NCBI RefSeq assembly: GCF_933775445.1
Contig: NC_065874.1
Span: 9,443,001-9,507,000, forward strand
Source of the DNA: Argentina anserina
Lineage: Eukaryota > Streptophyta > Magnoliopsida > Rosales > Rosaceae
Direction of reading: 5' to 3'
DNA length: 64,000 bases
A program made the translations under genes and the position numbers. Below, in pieces: positions 46,755 through 58,652 of the stretch (within the stretch, counting starts at the first letter, position 1; every line of letters begins with the position of its first letter). The notes under the pieces are model-generated. The model ran no database searches and had not been told where the DNA came from. It saw only the letters and a list, made by a program, of their open reading frames with translations.

Positions 46755-47447
46755 AGGGTAAATTCCTCCTATGGTACCTGATGTTTGGCTACTTGGACAA
46801 TTTAGTACTTGATGTATGAAAGCGGACAATTTGGTACCCAAAGTTCTCAAATCTAGGTCATTTTGGTACTTATGTCAATTTTGACCATATTTTCAGGGTT
46901 ATTTCCGTCATCTTATCTCAACTTTACTTCATTTTTTTATAATACCTCCAAATTGCCTCTAAGTTATCACTAAAAATTTGATAACTCATCCACTTAGTAT
47001 CTGTGATGATTTACGTATATAAGTTTTCATAATGTAGCTATTAATATAAATTAATTTTAATTATAAGTAATTAAAAAAAATTTGAAAAAAATTACAATTG
47101 CATAAAGGCAATTTATTTCCTTTGCATAAAATAATTAGGATACAATGAGTATATTAAGAAAAAAAATTATTTTCGATATATGCGAAGTAGATGCTAAGTG
47201 GAGTAGATATATCAATTTAATTATCTCCAAAAAGAGGCAATTATAGGAAGAAATGAAGAAAAATGTGAATTTAATGAATTTAGGACTAGAATGACGGAAA
47301 TAACCCTGAAAATATGGTCAAAATTGATAGAGGTACCAAAATGGCCTAAATTTGAAAACTTTAGGTACCAAATTGTCCGCTTTCATACATCAGGTATCAA
47401 ATTGTCCAAGTAGCCAAACATCAGGTACCATAGTAGGAATTTACCCT
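46755..47447. mobile_element. Long-TIR non-autonomous element (693 bp)
   Basis: Inverted termini of about 160 bp begin AGGGTAAATTCCTCCTATGG on the left and, inverted, AGGGTAAATTCCTACTATGG on the right. Shared inner blocks include ggtacctgatgtttggctac, gacaatttggtac and ccgtcat. The interior is AT-rich without coding sequence. The length of the TIRs points to a Mutator-like origin. Flanks are tatatata-type on both sides, so the TSD cannot be measured. Confidence 0.75.
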
Positions 47448-50255
47448 ATATATAACTAGTATAATCTATCTTACTCTAATCGATTAATTATTACCCTGTA
47501 ACAGAGGGAGGGAACATAGGTTGACGACTTTTCAGTATTCTATAATTGAACCTTTACGCACTACGAAGAGGACACCAGTTCATCCAAGAAGTCCAAATGT
47601 GCCATTAAGGGGGGCTCAATGTCATTCATTCCTAGAACGTATACTCCATTCTCGAAAACCCAATTTGTATCACTTTCCATTCAAACCTATTTCCCGAAGA
47701 TCTTTCTTTTTAGTTCATTGTGACGACTCGTCTGACTGGATTGCTTGATCTTGAAGGTACTTTGCCTTTGATATATGGAATAAGCCACAGCAACCTTGTC
47801 AACATTTTGACACACTTTGTTTGTGTGGCCATGCCATTACTCTTCCCTGTTCTTGTTCCCTTCACACATTCTCTCTACAATTTCCCGTATGTTCAAATTT
47901 GGGTTTGTGATCAATTTTGGGTTTCTTTGAACTTCGATTGACGCTTTTTTTGTTTTTAATGTCTGCTTGGATAAGAAAGCAGGTTATCTGGCTGTTTTGC
48001 TCGGTGTCCTCTATTGGCCGGCGCGGGTTCTTACAATTTACAAATAGTCTAGGGTTTTCCATGTCATGGAAGGTTATGCTGGGTGATCAGTCTTTCGGCC
48101 GGACTTGACATTCCATAGGCCGTGGGAAGTTGGAGAAAAGAGCACCATCTCTGACGGACAACTCTGTTCAAGCCCTTCCGATGGACCTTCTTTGTTCTGC
48201 TAATTAGGTCTCCGATCAGCTTTTGGCTTCATGTAAGTTTAAAACCGAAGACTGAAACTGATATCAAAGAGTTGAAGGTTAATTAAGAACAAAAATAAAA
48301 TTGTATTACTTAGCTTTAGACAAACACGCAACTGCATGTGAAATGTTAACTGGGTCAACTGGCAAGACCATATGTTGCATTTACACAAAACTGAGCGGTG
48401 AAGAAAGACATCAATCAATCATTGACAAATATTTACATGGACATGAGATTAATATAGTGGAACCGAAAAATGGATATTTTTTCAATTCAAAGAACTGCTA
48501 CATTCGTCTCATTAAAAGACACTAATTAGTGGAGGAAGATCGAACTACGTGTATGAATGAAATCTCTTAAGAATTTTTTTATTGATTCATTGAAGAATTA
48601 GGGTGGTGTAAATAACATTTATAAAGAACTAAAAAGTATATTGCAGGTCTATCAATCCGGGTAGTCGAAATATTATTTTGAAGGATTAAATAGAAACTTT
48701 AATTAGTGAAACCGATACATGAAGCAACTGTTCCCGAGAGTCAGAGACGGACTGACAATGAAGTCTGGAAACTAATTGTAGAAACCCTAAACATAGCCCA
48801 AACTCAAAAGTTTTTTAATCTAGACCCACGCCTCTTTTTCTAGGATGGAAATAATTTTATTCAAACAAGAGCCAATGAAGCCAAATAGTCTACGCATCCA
48901 ATTGCTACCACATTACGGTAAACAAGTATTTATGGTCCGAACTGCTACCCCATCACGGTAGTCATATATGGTACTCAAAAAATCAAGGGGACATGCAATA
49001 AGCACCATATTTTAGCAATGAAGCATGACGGCTTCCACATCCATGATCAAACATGGGAAGCTAAAATTCCCAATACAGGCCAAAAGAAAAACAAAACTAG
49101 AGTTTACAAACAAAATGGAGCAAAACGAAAAAAATAAAAGAGAGCTTGGGTATAAGGGTATAGGCCCAAGCCCAAGCCCAACCACCAAAAGCTTCACTCA
49201 TCTTGAGCCTAGACCCAGGTCCAAAAGTCTAGTCCAAACCCGACCATGAGAAGCTTCCAGAACCAACAAGTTGTAGCCAGCCTCCACCGCCCTTCAGTGT
49301 CACACATCCACCAGTAGCAGGTGCCTTTCAACAAGAACTCTAGTTCCCACCGCACCTGCCTTCTAGCCACACCAAGGTCAAAAGAATCCTTGAACGCAGG
49401 CGATCCCCTCGTCACCAATGTATTTCCTTCATCGAACAAGATCCGATCAGATCTAGGTTGAGCCAAAAAAGGCATGATTGAGATTTCCACCATCACCGCT
49501 GTCCAAACTTCGACAGCCATGCCATACCCCAGCCGACATAAGCCCATCCAAAAGATGGATGGTGCCAAGACACGGACAAAGGGACTTCACCCAACTGTTG
49601 CACACCATTGCAGAAAAATACCCTTGCCGCAAAACCACAATCAGCACATAGAAGCCTCCATGTCGCCGCCAAAGTCGATCTAGCACGATCCTCGCCCTTG
49701 GAGAGTGACGCCACCAACAAACAAACCTAGCCCTCAGAGCCTGGCTTCCTCTCCCCATTCTCCAGTTCCTCCCAGTTAGAAATTGCAATGACTTGGGGCG
49801 TGAGGCCATTACAACTTAGGAGGCCCAGGCCCATATCGAAAGTAATTGCTAATATAAGGTTTGATTTGTATGCATCGACCACTTGAGGAGGAGATCTTAA
49901 TTAATTGACAAGTTACTCTCTGCAACTGCATGCAACTTTCCCGTAATACTCAAGTCTTAATCCAAGTCTTAATCAGTTTATTACAAATCCATCTCCTGTT
50001 TGAAACAAGCACTAGAAATAAACAAACAAAAATTTCTTTGCGATCTAACCAATAGCACTAGAAATTAAACAAACAAAAACTCCATGCCACCTACAGATTG
50101 ATCATAAAACAACACTATTCCTGCTTGTTTAAAGCGAGACTTGGGCAACTAGCTGATGCTGATCACTTCTTCCAAGTAGGTGTTTGATATCTTAACTGGT
50201 CCAGTTGTCCTCCTTAGTCCTTTACAGAAGAAATGAAGTCAATCAAGTCGCCCAG
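47448..50255. other. Intergenic stretch, no gene recognised
   Basis: Open frames at 47521-47748, 48301-48525 and several overlapping minus-strand frames at 49012-49809 have no domain I recognise. The part 49120-49820 is clearly more GC-rich and cleaner in open frames than its surroundings, suggesting decayed coding or retroelement leader sequence, but I could not identify it. Confidence 0.4.
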
Positions 50256-50257
50256 AT

Positions 50258-50860
50258 CATCATCTTTATATCAAGAGGAGACTATTCCTTTCATAACATG
50301 TGGATATAGCCGATCAATTTGTCATAATCATCAATTCATCATATGGCTTTGGATCCGAGGGCAGAACGCTCTTCTTCGATATCAATTTCATGCAATGCAA
50401 CGGCCTGCGTGAGATTCGATCTTAGCTAGTTAGGATTGACTGACTTTGTGATCGTAATGTTTCCTCTTGCGAGTTGCTAATTCGTATAAAAGCTAATACA
50501 TGCAACTTGCATAATAGATCCTTTTGTGCATTATTATCTGATGCATGCATATCCAACAGATCGAATTGGTCCCATTGCAGGTCGCTGGTCAAAAGAATGC
50601 AATTCACACAATGAATCTTAATGACTCTTTCAATTCTTGAATGAAGACAAGAACAGAGTTCAATTTTTTTTTTTGGTGAAAACAGAGTTCAATTCTACTA
50701 CCTATTTATATACCAGTGGCTATAAACAAACTGACAGCCACACTAATTAAAGGGTATTGACCAAAAAAAAAAATACTAATTAAAGGGCTTGTCCACTTGT
50801 GAAACGACTTGGATTTTTCATTTCTATCTAGTTGCGCCATGCATGAAACTTCGAACTGTG
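50258..50860. repeat. Duplicate of the 3' flank of the NLR gene, followed by a local repeat copy
   Basis: atcaagaggagactattcc at 50269 matches atcaagaggagaccattcc at 61477. The match resumes with gtcataatcatcaatt, ctcttcttcga(t/a)atcaatttc, gcaatgcaacggcct and gcatgcatatccaacagatc at 63624-63900, the two parts being separated only by the solo LTR at 61517-63580. The second part (50460-50860) has another diverged copy at 51020-51350. Confidence 0.75.
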
Positions 50861-51019
50861 CTGTCGATTACTAAAGCGCTTTCTATATATCTATCAAGAA
50901 CCAGAGACTTTTATGTTCAAGGGCATATGTCAATTAGTCGTAATCAGATTGCAACTAGCGAAGATTCATTTATTGCTGAATATTCGGTCTCTGGGAGACT
51001 GACTCAGTTGGTAATCTGG

Positions 51020-51350
51020 TTATTTCCTTGCGAGTTGCTATAGATATTGAATTAATGATGCAACTTGTCCATTGCCAAAATATTGTTTTGCATCGACACG
51101 ATCAGATTTACATGCATGTATTGGCGGATAGTTCGTCACAAAATGAATCCTAATGAGTAATGACTATTTCAATTCTTGAATGAAGACAAGAACAGAGTTG
51201 AAACTAATTTTACTACCTACTTTTATATACCAGTGGCCATCAACAAACTGACAACCAGGGACTAATTAAAGGGCTTGTCCACTTGTGAAACGACTTGGAC
51301 CATTTCTATCTAGTTGCGCCATGCACGAAACTTCGAACTGTACGTGCTAG
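51020..51350. repeat. Second local copy of the 50.46-50.86 kb repeat
   Basis: Shares cttgcgagttgcta, aattcttgaatgaagacaag, atataccagtggc, caacaaactgaca and taattaaagggcttgtccac with 50460-50860, in the same order and orientation. The first copy contains an extra A-rich insertion (ttgaccaaaaaaaaaaa). Confidence 0.75.
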
Positions 51351-52225
51351 CTAAGAATTATAGAAGCGCCTACTCTTCCAGAGCCTAGGTCTTTTTTTAG
51401 ACGGCGTCCGGTGTCTTTAACTTGACAGTGGCAAAGGTAAAAAATTTGGTCACGTGTGGTGTTGTTCTCGTGGATCAGTTCTCCATTACCAGAAATCGAT
51501 GACCGACTGGAAATCACCCCAATTCAAAATTCACTCAATTTCAAATGGATTTCGAATTCAAGCATATAAAGTTGATGAGGTAAATGAACCAGAGAATGAG
51601 GAGACGCCATTAGGCTCCAATCTAAGAAATTGAGGGTAGAATCAAGCTGGGGGTCAAGATTATAAGTTGTGCTCACCGATTGGAGGCTAGAGAAGCTCCT
51701 CAGAGCTCTAGAATTCTTGTCGGTCGATTCAACATGCAGCTATTTTTCAATTAAATCGAAATTGGGGCAGAGATGTGTAATTGTAGAACTCCGGCGACCT
51801 ATTCTCATACTGGTAAGACTAGCTATATAGCTTCATGCCAGCCCAATTCTACCACTAACTCAACAACTTACAAATTCGACCTCACTACTATGCTGCCGGA
51901 ATCAAGTGAAAATGATTATGATTTGTGATTCCGATCTAAGAATCGGCAAGTGGTGGAATCGCCGACACCATTATAATGGAATTAAGTATACAAAACAAAC
52001 AAGAATGTCAAAAAAGAGTTAATTCGAAGATTTCTTGTCTTCAAATATGGCCTCATCATCTTGCAGAAGAAGCTCTTCAACCTCTGCTTTGAGATTTCCC
52101 AAAAAGTGGGTTCCTCACAGAGTCCTCTTACCCACTTCAGTCTCAAATTTGACGACTTCAGACGTGTGATCAAGAGAGTAAAGTCCAAATCAGACTTACC
52201 CTCCTCAACTTCCACAACCTATGTG
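51351..52225. other. Intergenic stretch
   Basis: No recognised gene. A minus-strand frame at 51982-52215 has no known domain. Its end borders the first subterminal repeats of the next element. Confidence 0.4.
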
Positions 52226-53864
52226 TGATCAAGGTTGACAATGGTTTTTGTCCATTGTTTGATATAAGCGTGTACCATTGTCTATTGAACAATTGTCTGA
52301 AACATGTTTCAGACAATGCACGAAAAGCATTGTCTGTGACCATTCTAGACAATGGACATGGTTTAAATAGTCATTGTCTAAATCCTAATAGAGACAATGT
52401 TTTTTTTTACAAATATGTATTGAATAAGTATATCACAGACAATGGTGCTCTTGAACTTTGGCATTGTTAGAGTAAAATAAGACGATGGTTTTTTTTTTCC
52501 AGCGCTCATTGACTAAAATTCTCCCGTCCAATGATTTTTCTCACTTTCACTATTATTAATACTTTCATCAGAAAATAGTTATATTTTCATTTGCATTATC
52601 AATTGGTTTCTAAATCAAACCAATTAAAACTCAATTGAATTATCATAATCAATTAATTCATTACATCATCTCCATTGCATTAAATGCACTATAATGAGCT
52701 AATTGGCTTGAATATCCCAACTATTGATATTGTCCAATAGAAAGAGAAAAAAAAACGTATGAGTAATAAGCAAATAACACTAGTAAACTGCCCAAATATT
52801 CGTCATACGCTCTACCTATCTTCAGTTACATGTTGTGTTTTTCTTCAACAACTCAGTTATATTCCATGGATCTCAAATAATTGTCATAATAAAGAGAAAG
52901 TGATTAGCCATGGCTACTAGGAAGAAAAAATTTACCATTATTTTACACATATAACCAAGGCCTACCTTGTCAATTAAATTGAATTAGTATTAATCCTCAA
53001 GAGCATCATATTGGCATTGCATATGTAATGTTTGGGTAGACCTCCTCCAAGTATAATCATTCCAGCTTTCCAGGCTTTACCATATATGATCGTAATATTT
53101 GTTCAAAGAGCAAACCATTTTGTGAGTACATTTGACAAGCTGCTAACTACTAGCTAAAAAGACAAGGTGACAAGCAACATACCTTACACTACGTCAACAA
53201 CCAATCCTGGTCTATGGAAAGAATGAAAGTAAAACATGTCTCCCAGCTTCACCATGACTGAAATACGTAGCCTTGATAGATTGTATCATTCCTGCACAAT
53301 GTAAATGTAAACACCCTTACTGGAGTATTTTCTTCACTTTCTAAAATCCATCCTTAAGTTATACATACCAACTTTCAGAAACACACATTTAAGCATTTCT
53401 TTAATATATTATAATCAAAATCAGATATTAAGGGGCACTGTGGTAAAAGTAATAACAAACCAGATATACATTAACTTTAGAGCATGAAGACCTATGCACC
53501 ATGCGATAGTAAAAGGTCAGACTTTAAACACAAATAAGTAGATTGTGCTTCACATACCTTAAGACTCCGAAGAGGATGCATTTATCAAAACCATATTTAT
53601 AACGTTCTTCTTATCTATTGAAAGCTATCATCAAAAAGGCTGATAGCTAGACTTATACTAGTTATAACATTTAACTTATTCAAGAAAGTAAAGATCCCAC
53701 ATATTGGTATCCATAATCAAGAAATGAAGGTATCAAATAATAATTAAATTACATTAAGTTCCTCTTGCCAAAGTAACCTCAACATATAGTAATAGTTCAT
53801 TACCTTTGCATAAGCATCAACTAAGACATCATAATGATCATATCATAGTCAATACCACATCATT

Positions 53865-54314
53865 TTAGGGATCTAATGTGGCCGAGACATGACCTTGGTT
53901 TCTAAATAAATAGATGTATGAGTAAGAATAAAATTGTACTTATAAAGAGGAAATGTACCTAAAAGAGCTAATAAATGCAGGAAATACTTGAGAGAGATTA
54001 AAATCTACCTAAAAGATGTCTTTTGAGGTATGTGAGGGTAGTCACAACTCTAGATTCCTTACTAGTATGGTAACGGTGCAACTGCAGCTGTGAGCTGACC
54101 ATGTCTAGAAAAAAAAAACTGAACAACAACAGATTAAGAACAACGTTATGATGATACTGTTGAGAAATTTTCATGTGACTCTAAACAGATGAATACAAAC
54201 ATATCTAGCAGTAAACAAATCCTAATATTTACTTGTCACCGCCTCAGTATCAGCAGCAGTTCCTGCCCCACAACAATATATGTTTGGTGCCTTGTAATGA
54301 ATCTTCTCACAGTT
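53865..54314 (-). pseudogene. Captured exons of a proteasome subunit beta type-7 (PBB, beta-2) gene
   Basis: Three minus-strand exon pieces in the correct order. 54314-54233 reads [20 protein letters not shown] then ADTEAVT. 54104-54009 reads MVSSQLQLHRYHTSKESRVV then TTLTYLKRHLL. About 53901-53865 reads NQGHVSATLDP and a stop. These match consecutive parts of the plant 20S proteasome beta-2 subunit (trypsin-like site). Introns with GT-AG borders separate them, so genomic DNA and not mRNA was captured. The N-terminus, catalytic threonine and C-terminal half are missing; the last piece decays into a stop. It cannot make a working subunit. Confidence 0.8.
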
Positions 54315-54315
54315 A

Positions 54316-55920
54316 CTATGTTCCATAATGCCTGACAATTCCACCATAGAGAATGCAAGAACCAGTGCATATATAAGGAAAAAAATGAAATTCTTAGCTC
54401 AAAGGCTGCGAGTGAACACAAATGAGGCATGGATTGTCATGACAAAGTGATTATAACTAGATACAATGCATCAAGTTAAATGAAATACAAAGGTCCTACT
54501 ACATAACCCAATCATATTAGTTATACATAAAAAGAGGAGCAATTATATTCATGAAACATGTGTTATGAAACAAATATGTAAGGATAATATAACATTATAA
54601 CATAACAAAAAAATAAAACAAAATTAACATAACAAATATACATGAACATAAAGTAGTGTCTATTTATAAATGTAAAGACCTTGTAGCTTTAACCTAGCTA
54701 TCAAATAGGCCTAGGTACATATACATGCAGCCTAAGTATATATTTTTTTTGTTCCCATGTTCCCTTATCAGATATACTTACATCACAAGCATTACCAATT
54801 GGTACCCTTATATTTGTGAACCTCCATTTCCAATTGCACATAACTTACACACTCTTCCTCTAAAAAATTAATCATCTGCATCACAAATTCCCAATCCAAA
54901 AACATGTCAAAAACGATCCCAACAATTACTATACATAATTCATTGCACCATTAGTAGTCTGAATTAGCTATTTCTGATGCAATTTTTGCTTCAAATTTCA
55001 AGTCGAATCTTAAAATCATGAGCAATACACACTTAATTCCATGAAAGAAGAAAGAATAAGCTATTTTAATAAAAAAAAAACCAAGAAAAACAAGCATAAT
55101 CCATTATAAATTTGAAAACGAAGAAGGATCGAAGCAGTTTTGCGATCATCAAGAAATCGAATAGAAGTACGGAATAAACACAATCTAAAATTGAAGAATG
55201 TAAAGGGAAATTGGACTGACATGAAGGTTCGTAAAGCTTATGCACATCGATGGCTTCGAAGAGGTCGTCTTCAATCATTCTTCTTAAATCCTTGCTCTCC
55301 AATATGATCTCCTCTCCATTCTGATGTTAATACCTACACATTTAGATCAATTCGTTCGATTAGATTGGAGTTAGGGTTTTGAAATGTATCAAAAGAATGC
55401 TTACGATATCGACGAGATCATATCGCTATCCTACTTGTCACCGTCACTAACCGAAAAGATTAGGAGGTTGACGGAAACAAAAACAAACTAATGCAAACAA
55501 CATTTGCTACAAAACTTACATCAAAACCCACAATTAAAGTCAAAGCTTTCTAATCCCTAAATACACAAAAATAAAAAATAAATGAAAGGAAAAAAAGATT
55601 TAGGGTTCTAGGGTTGGGCTCTTACATCTTGGAGAGTCTATAAAGTGCTCCACCAATGACGTTGACGACACGGTGGAGGGCGTGCTGAGCCTTGAGATCC
55701 TTGTCGATTCAGGTTGGGTATTGTTGGAATTGGTTCCTGGGTTAGAAGATGACGAGATGATTGACGGTAGTGGCCGGAGATCATGAAGAACATATATGGG
55801 TTGCAAAAGATATTGTGAAGAGAAATCGAGAGAGAGAGAGAGAGAGAGAGGCGTGACTATTTGTGAATTTTAGGTTAGGGTTCTCACAACTTCAATCTAT
55901 ACTAATGGACAAAGACGGGA
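54316..55920 (-). other. Interior of the CACTA-like element upstream of the captured exons
   Basis: On the minus strand, a (GA)n tract at 55828-55850 precedes an open frame at 55806-55600, and another frame at 55302-55200 reads ESKDLRRMIEDDLFEAIDVH. I do not recognise either. They may be further captured exons that could form a chimeric transcript with the proteasome pieces. Confidence 0.35.
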
Positions 55921-56300
55921 ATGCCCTCATGATTAAAAAAAACATTGTTAATCATTCTCTGAGACAATGCATCTAAACCTCTCAATCAACACCATTGTAA
56001 AACAAATATTGTTTGAAGAAATTCAGACAATGCTTTGGAAAAGATAAAAAACCATTGTCCTCGATATGGGTATAGACAATATCTGGTTACAATACCATTG
56101 TCTTTAGCCAAAACATGGACAATGTATTTTGTGGCAAGATATAAAACATTGTCATACATGAGATCTGGCAATAATACTTACAAAACCATTGTCCCTGCTT
56201 GAATGTGAGACAATGCTTATTTTGAAACGATTGTCTGAATTTTCAGACAATAGTTTTTTTGCCGTGCATTGTCTACCAACTATTGTCTATTTGACATTTT

Positions 56301-57050
56301 AACCTATTTTTTGGTCATGTTAATAACATAAGTTATTATGTTTATGAAATACAATCATCTCACAAATCTACTATGCAATGCTATATTTAATTAACCAAAA
56401 TCATTCTTGTGGGTATTTAAATAACCAATTCTAGATTTCTAAAACAAAAATCTAATTTTTCACCTTCAATTAATGCTTAAAATTAATTCATGTTTATTTT
56501 CTCGCAAACGATTCAAAATGAAGAATGCCAATGTGATAGAAATTAGTCTTGAACCTATAAAATTCTATTTTTGTTTTTATTTTGATAAATAATATGTAGA
56601 TGTCATTTTTACCCTCTATATTTAACAAAGAAGTCAACATAAGTACCAAAGTGTCACATAAAATCTAATTTCATGTACCAATGTGTCCTCCTTGAAACAA
56701 TATGTACTAACCAGAGGTGGAGCTGCATAGAATTTTTCTAATAATCAACTCACAACTGAAAATGTTGTAAAGAGTCTTTTGTGAATTGAAGTGATGAGGT
56801 CGCAACCTTCCACTTAATAAGGAAAATTATGTCACCAAATCAATCGGTATACCGTACAAGGTAAAACTATAGGTTTTGTTCTACATAATAATAGCATATT
56901 ATAGTGTGTATAAAATCTAATGGCCAAAAATTAGAATACATTCTGGGAAAATAAAACTTCCATTGAAGAGAAGCAAATGAAAGGCTTTTCAAAAAATATA
57001 TATTTTGTAGAGTTGAAGAGAAATATCCAAATAAATGTCTTATTATTTTT
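56301..57050. other. AT-rich spacer
   Basis: No gene, TIR or repeat recognised between the CACTA-like element and the long-TIR element at 57053. Confidence 0.5.
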
Positions 57051-57052
57051 TG

Positions 57053-57918
57053 AATTAATTTCAGTTTACTCCCGGAACTTTGGGGTCAAAATCAGTTCAC
57101 CCCTTAAACTTCAAATTTAATCAGTTCACCACCCTGTACTTTTAAATGTCATCAGTTAAGCACAAAATTTTGAATTTTCATCATAATCTGACGTCACCAT
57201 ACCCCAACTCTTACCCTTCATAAAAGGGCATAATGGATATTTTACCTGTTTTCCACCCTAAAGTAAAGGTGAAACCCAGAAAATTCACCCTTATTTCTCG
57301 GATTCATTTCCGACCAACAAATTCATCTATGATCAGTCTCACATTGACATATAAAGCTAAAACGAGATTCACCACAACCCAACAAGTATAAAAATACAAG
57401 AATAGAAGCAATTAAGTCAGGATCACTACCTTGTCGAAGCTAAAATGAAGGCACGGCGGCGCTGCTCTCTTCCCCACTCTGATCTGTGCTGCTACTGCTT
57501 CCCCAGAGTTAATCTGGCATCCCTAGTGCTACTCTAGGGTTTTGGAATCCACAACAAGCTCGACTTGTCACCAAAATTGGATAGGATGGCCCGTCGGAGG
57601 CTTCAAGCTAGCCAGAAAAGAGAAAGACGATGGTGGTGTGCGGCGGTGGAATAACAGGGAAGGAGGTAGCTCAAATTAGCAACAAATCCAAGGAATCATG
57701 GGTAGAACCGAGTTGGTATAACAATAAGAGGCTAGACTTACCAAATGAGGATCAAAGAGCTTGCTGGAGTTCAAGGTTTCGATGGAACTTCAAATCGGTG
57801 TCGGCTGCCTTGATCTCCTAACAAAAGGGCTTGCACGTTGAAATTGGAAGATGGGTTTTGGAGTGGGAAGAAAGTGGAGTCGAAAGGATGGTCCAGTGGC
57901 CTAGGTCAGCCGGAATGT

Positions 57919-57967
<49 letters not shown>

Positions 57968-58188
57968 CAATAAATTCAATACATTCAATAAAAGTCAGAG
58001 TAAAAATTGAGTTATGGGCCCCATTTTTTGTTTTAATTGCTATGTTGACGTCAGATTATAACAAAAATTCAAAATTTGTGCTTAACTGATGACATTTAAA
58101 AGTACATGGGGTGAACTGACTAAATTTAAAATTTAAGGAGTGAACTGATTTTGACTCCAAAATTCGAGAGGGTAAACTGAAATTAATT
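57053..58188. mobile_element. Long-TIR element (1.14 kb), possibly Mutator-like, upstream of the NLR gene
   Basis: Inverted ends of about 155 bp start AATTAATTTCAGTTTAC on both sides and share ggggtcaaaatcagttcac / gtgaactgattttgactcc, aaatgtcatcagttaagcac and ctgacgtca. The interior (57430-57960) is less AT-rich, with an open frame 57630-57821 of unknown nature and a (GA)n tract at 57918-57961. Long TIRs around gene-like DNA suggest a Pack-MULE-type structure, but no parent gene was recognised and the TSD is obscured by T-rich flanks. Confidence 0.65.
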
Positions 58189-58324
58189 TTTTTTTCTAGG
58201 CGAGTGATCATAAAATTTTGGCCAAGTCAACTGTTTTCTTCTTGGCCACGCTGTGTTGTTGATTGTTTCTTCAATTATACGTATGAACTTGGTAATACAC
58301 AGTACACACTCATCGTCTTCTCCC

Positions 58325-58333
58325 TATATAAAT
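58325..58333 (+). promoter_or_regulatory. TATA box of the NLR gene
   Basis: TATATAAAT lies about 320 bp before the ATG, implying a 5' leader of nearly 300 nt. The leader could contain an intron ending near tctcgcag at 58529-58536. Confidence 0.45.
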
Positions 58334-58652
58334 ATATAGGTCCTCACACAACTACTTTCATCATTCCCATGAAACAATTCCAAATTCATTTTCCTAAATT
58401 ACACATCCCCCCAAATTTTTGAACCCTTCATGTCCAATTCATTTCTTCTGGCATATCTAATAAGGGTGTGTATTCTTATTGATTATTTGAGTCTTTGAGC
58501 TATTCATTTCTGCTGCTACATTTCAGTCTCGCAGCTAATCAGCTGTGAGCTCACCATTCATTAATCACCAGTACTCCAGTCTTAGGAAAGTGCAGCATTT
58601 CCACTAATCGAGAAGCAATTTACTAGAGGCTACAAATTTGTTTGTCTAAAAA

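Larger units (their letters stand above)
52230..56300. mobile_element. CACTA-like element with GACAATG/CATTGTC subterminal repeats
   Basis: About eleven GACAATG or CATTGTC (or one-off) motifs lie in 52233-52470 and about fifteen in 55940-56290, in both orientations; the roughly 3.5 kb between them has almost none. Dense short subterminal repeats of mixed orientation, where transposase-associated proteins bind, are a feature of CACTA (En/Spm) elements. I could not identify exact TIRs or a TSD, so borders and superfamily are inference. The interior carries proteasome beta-2 exons on the minus strand and no transposase. Confidence 0.6.
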
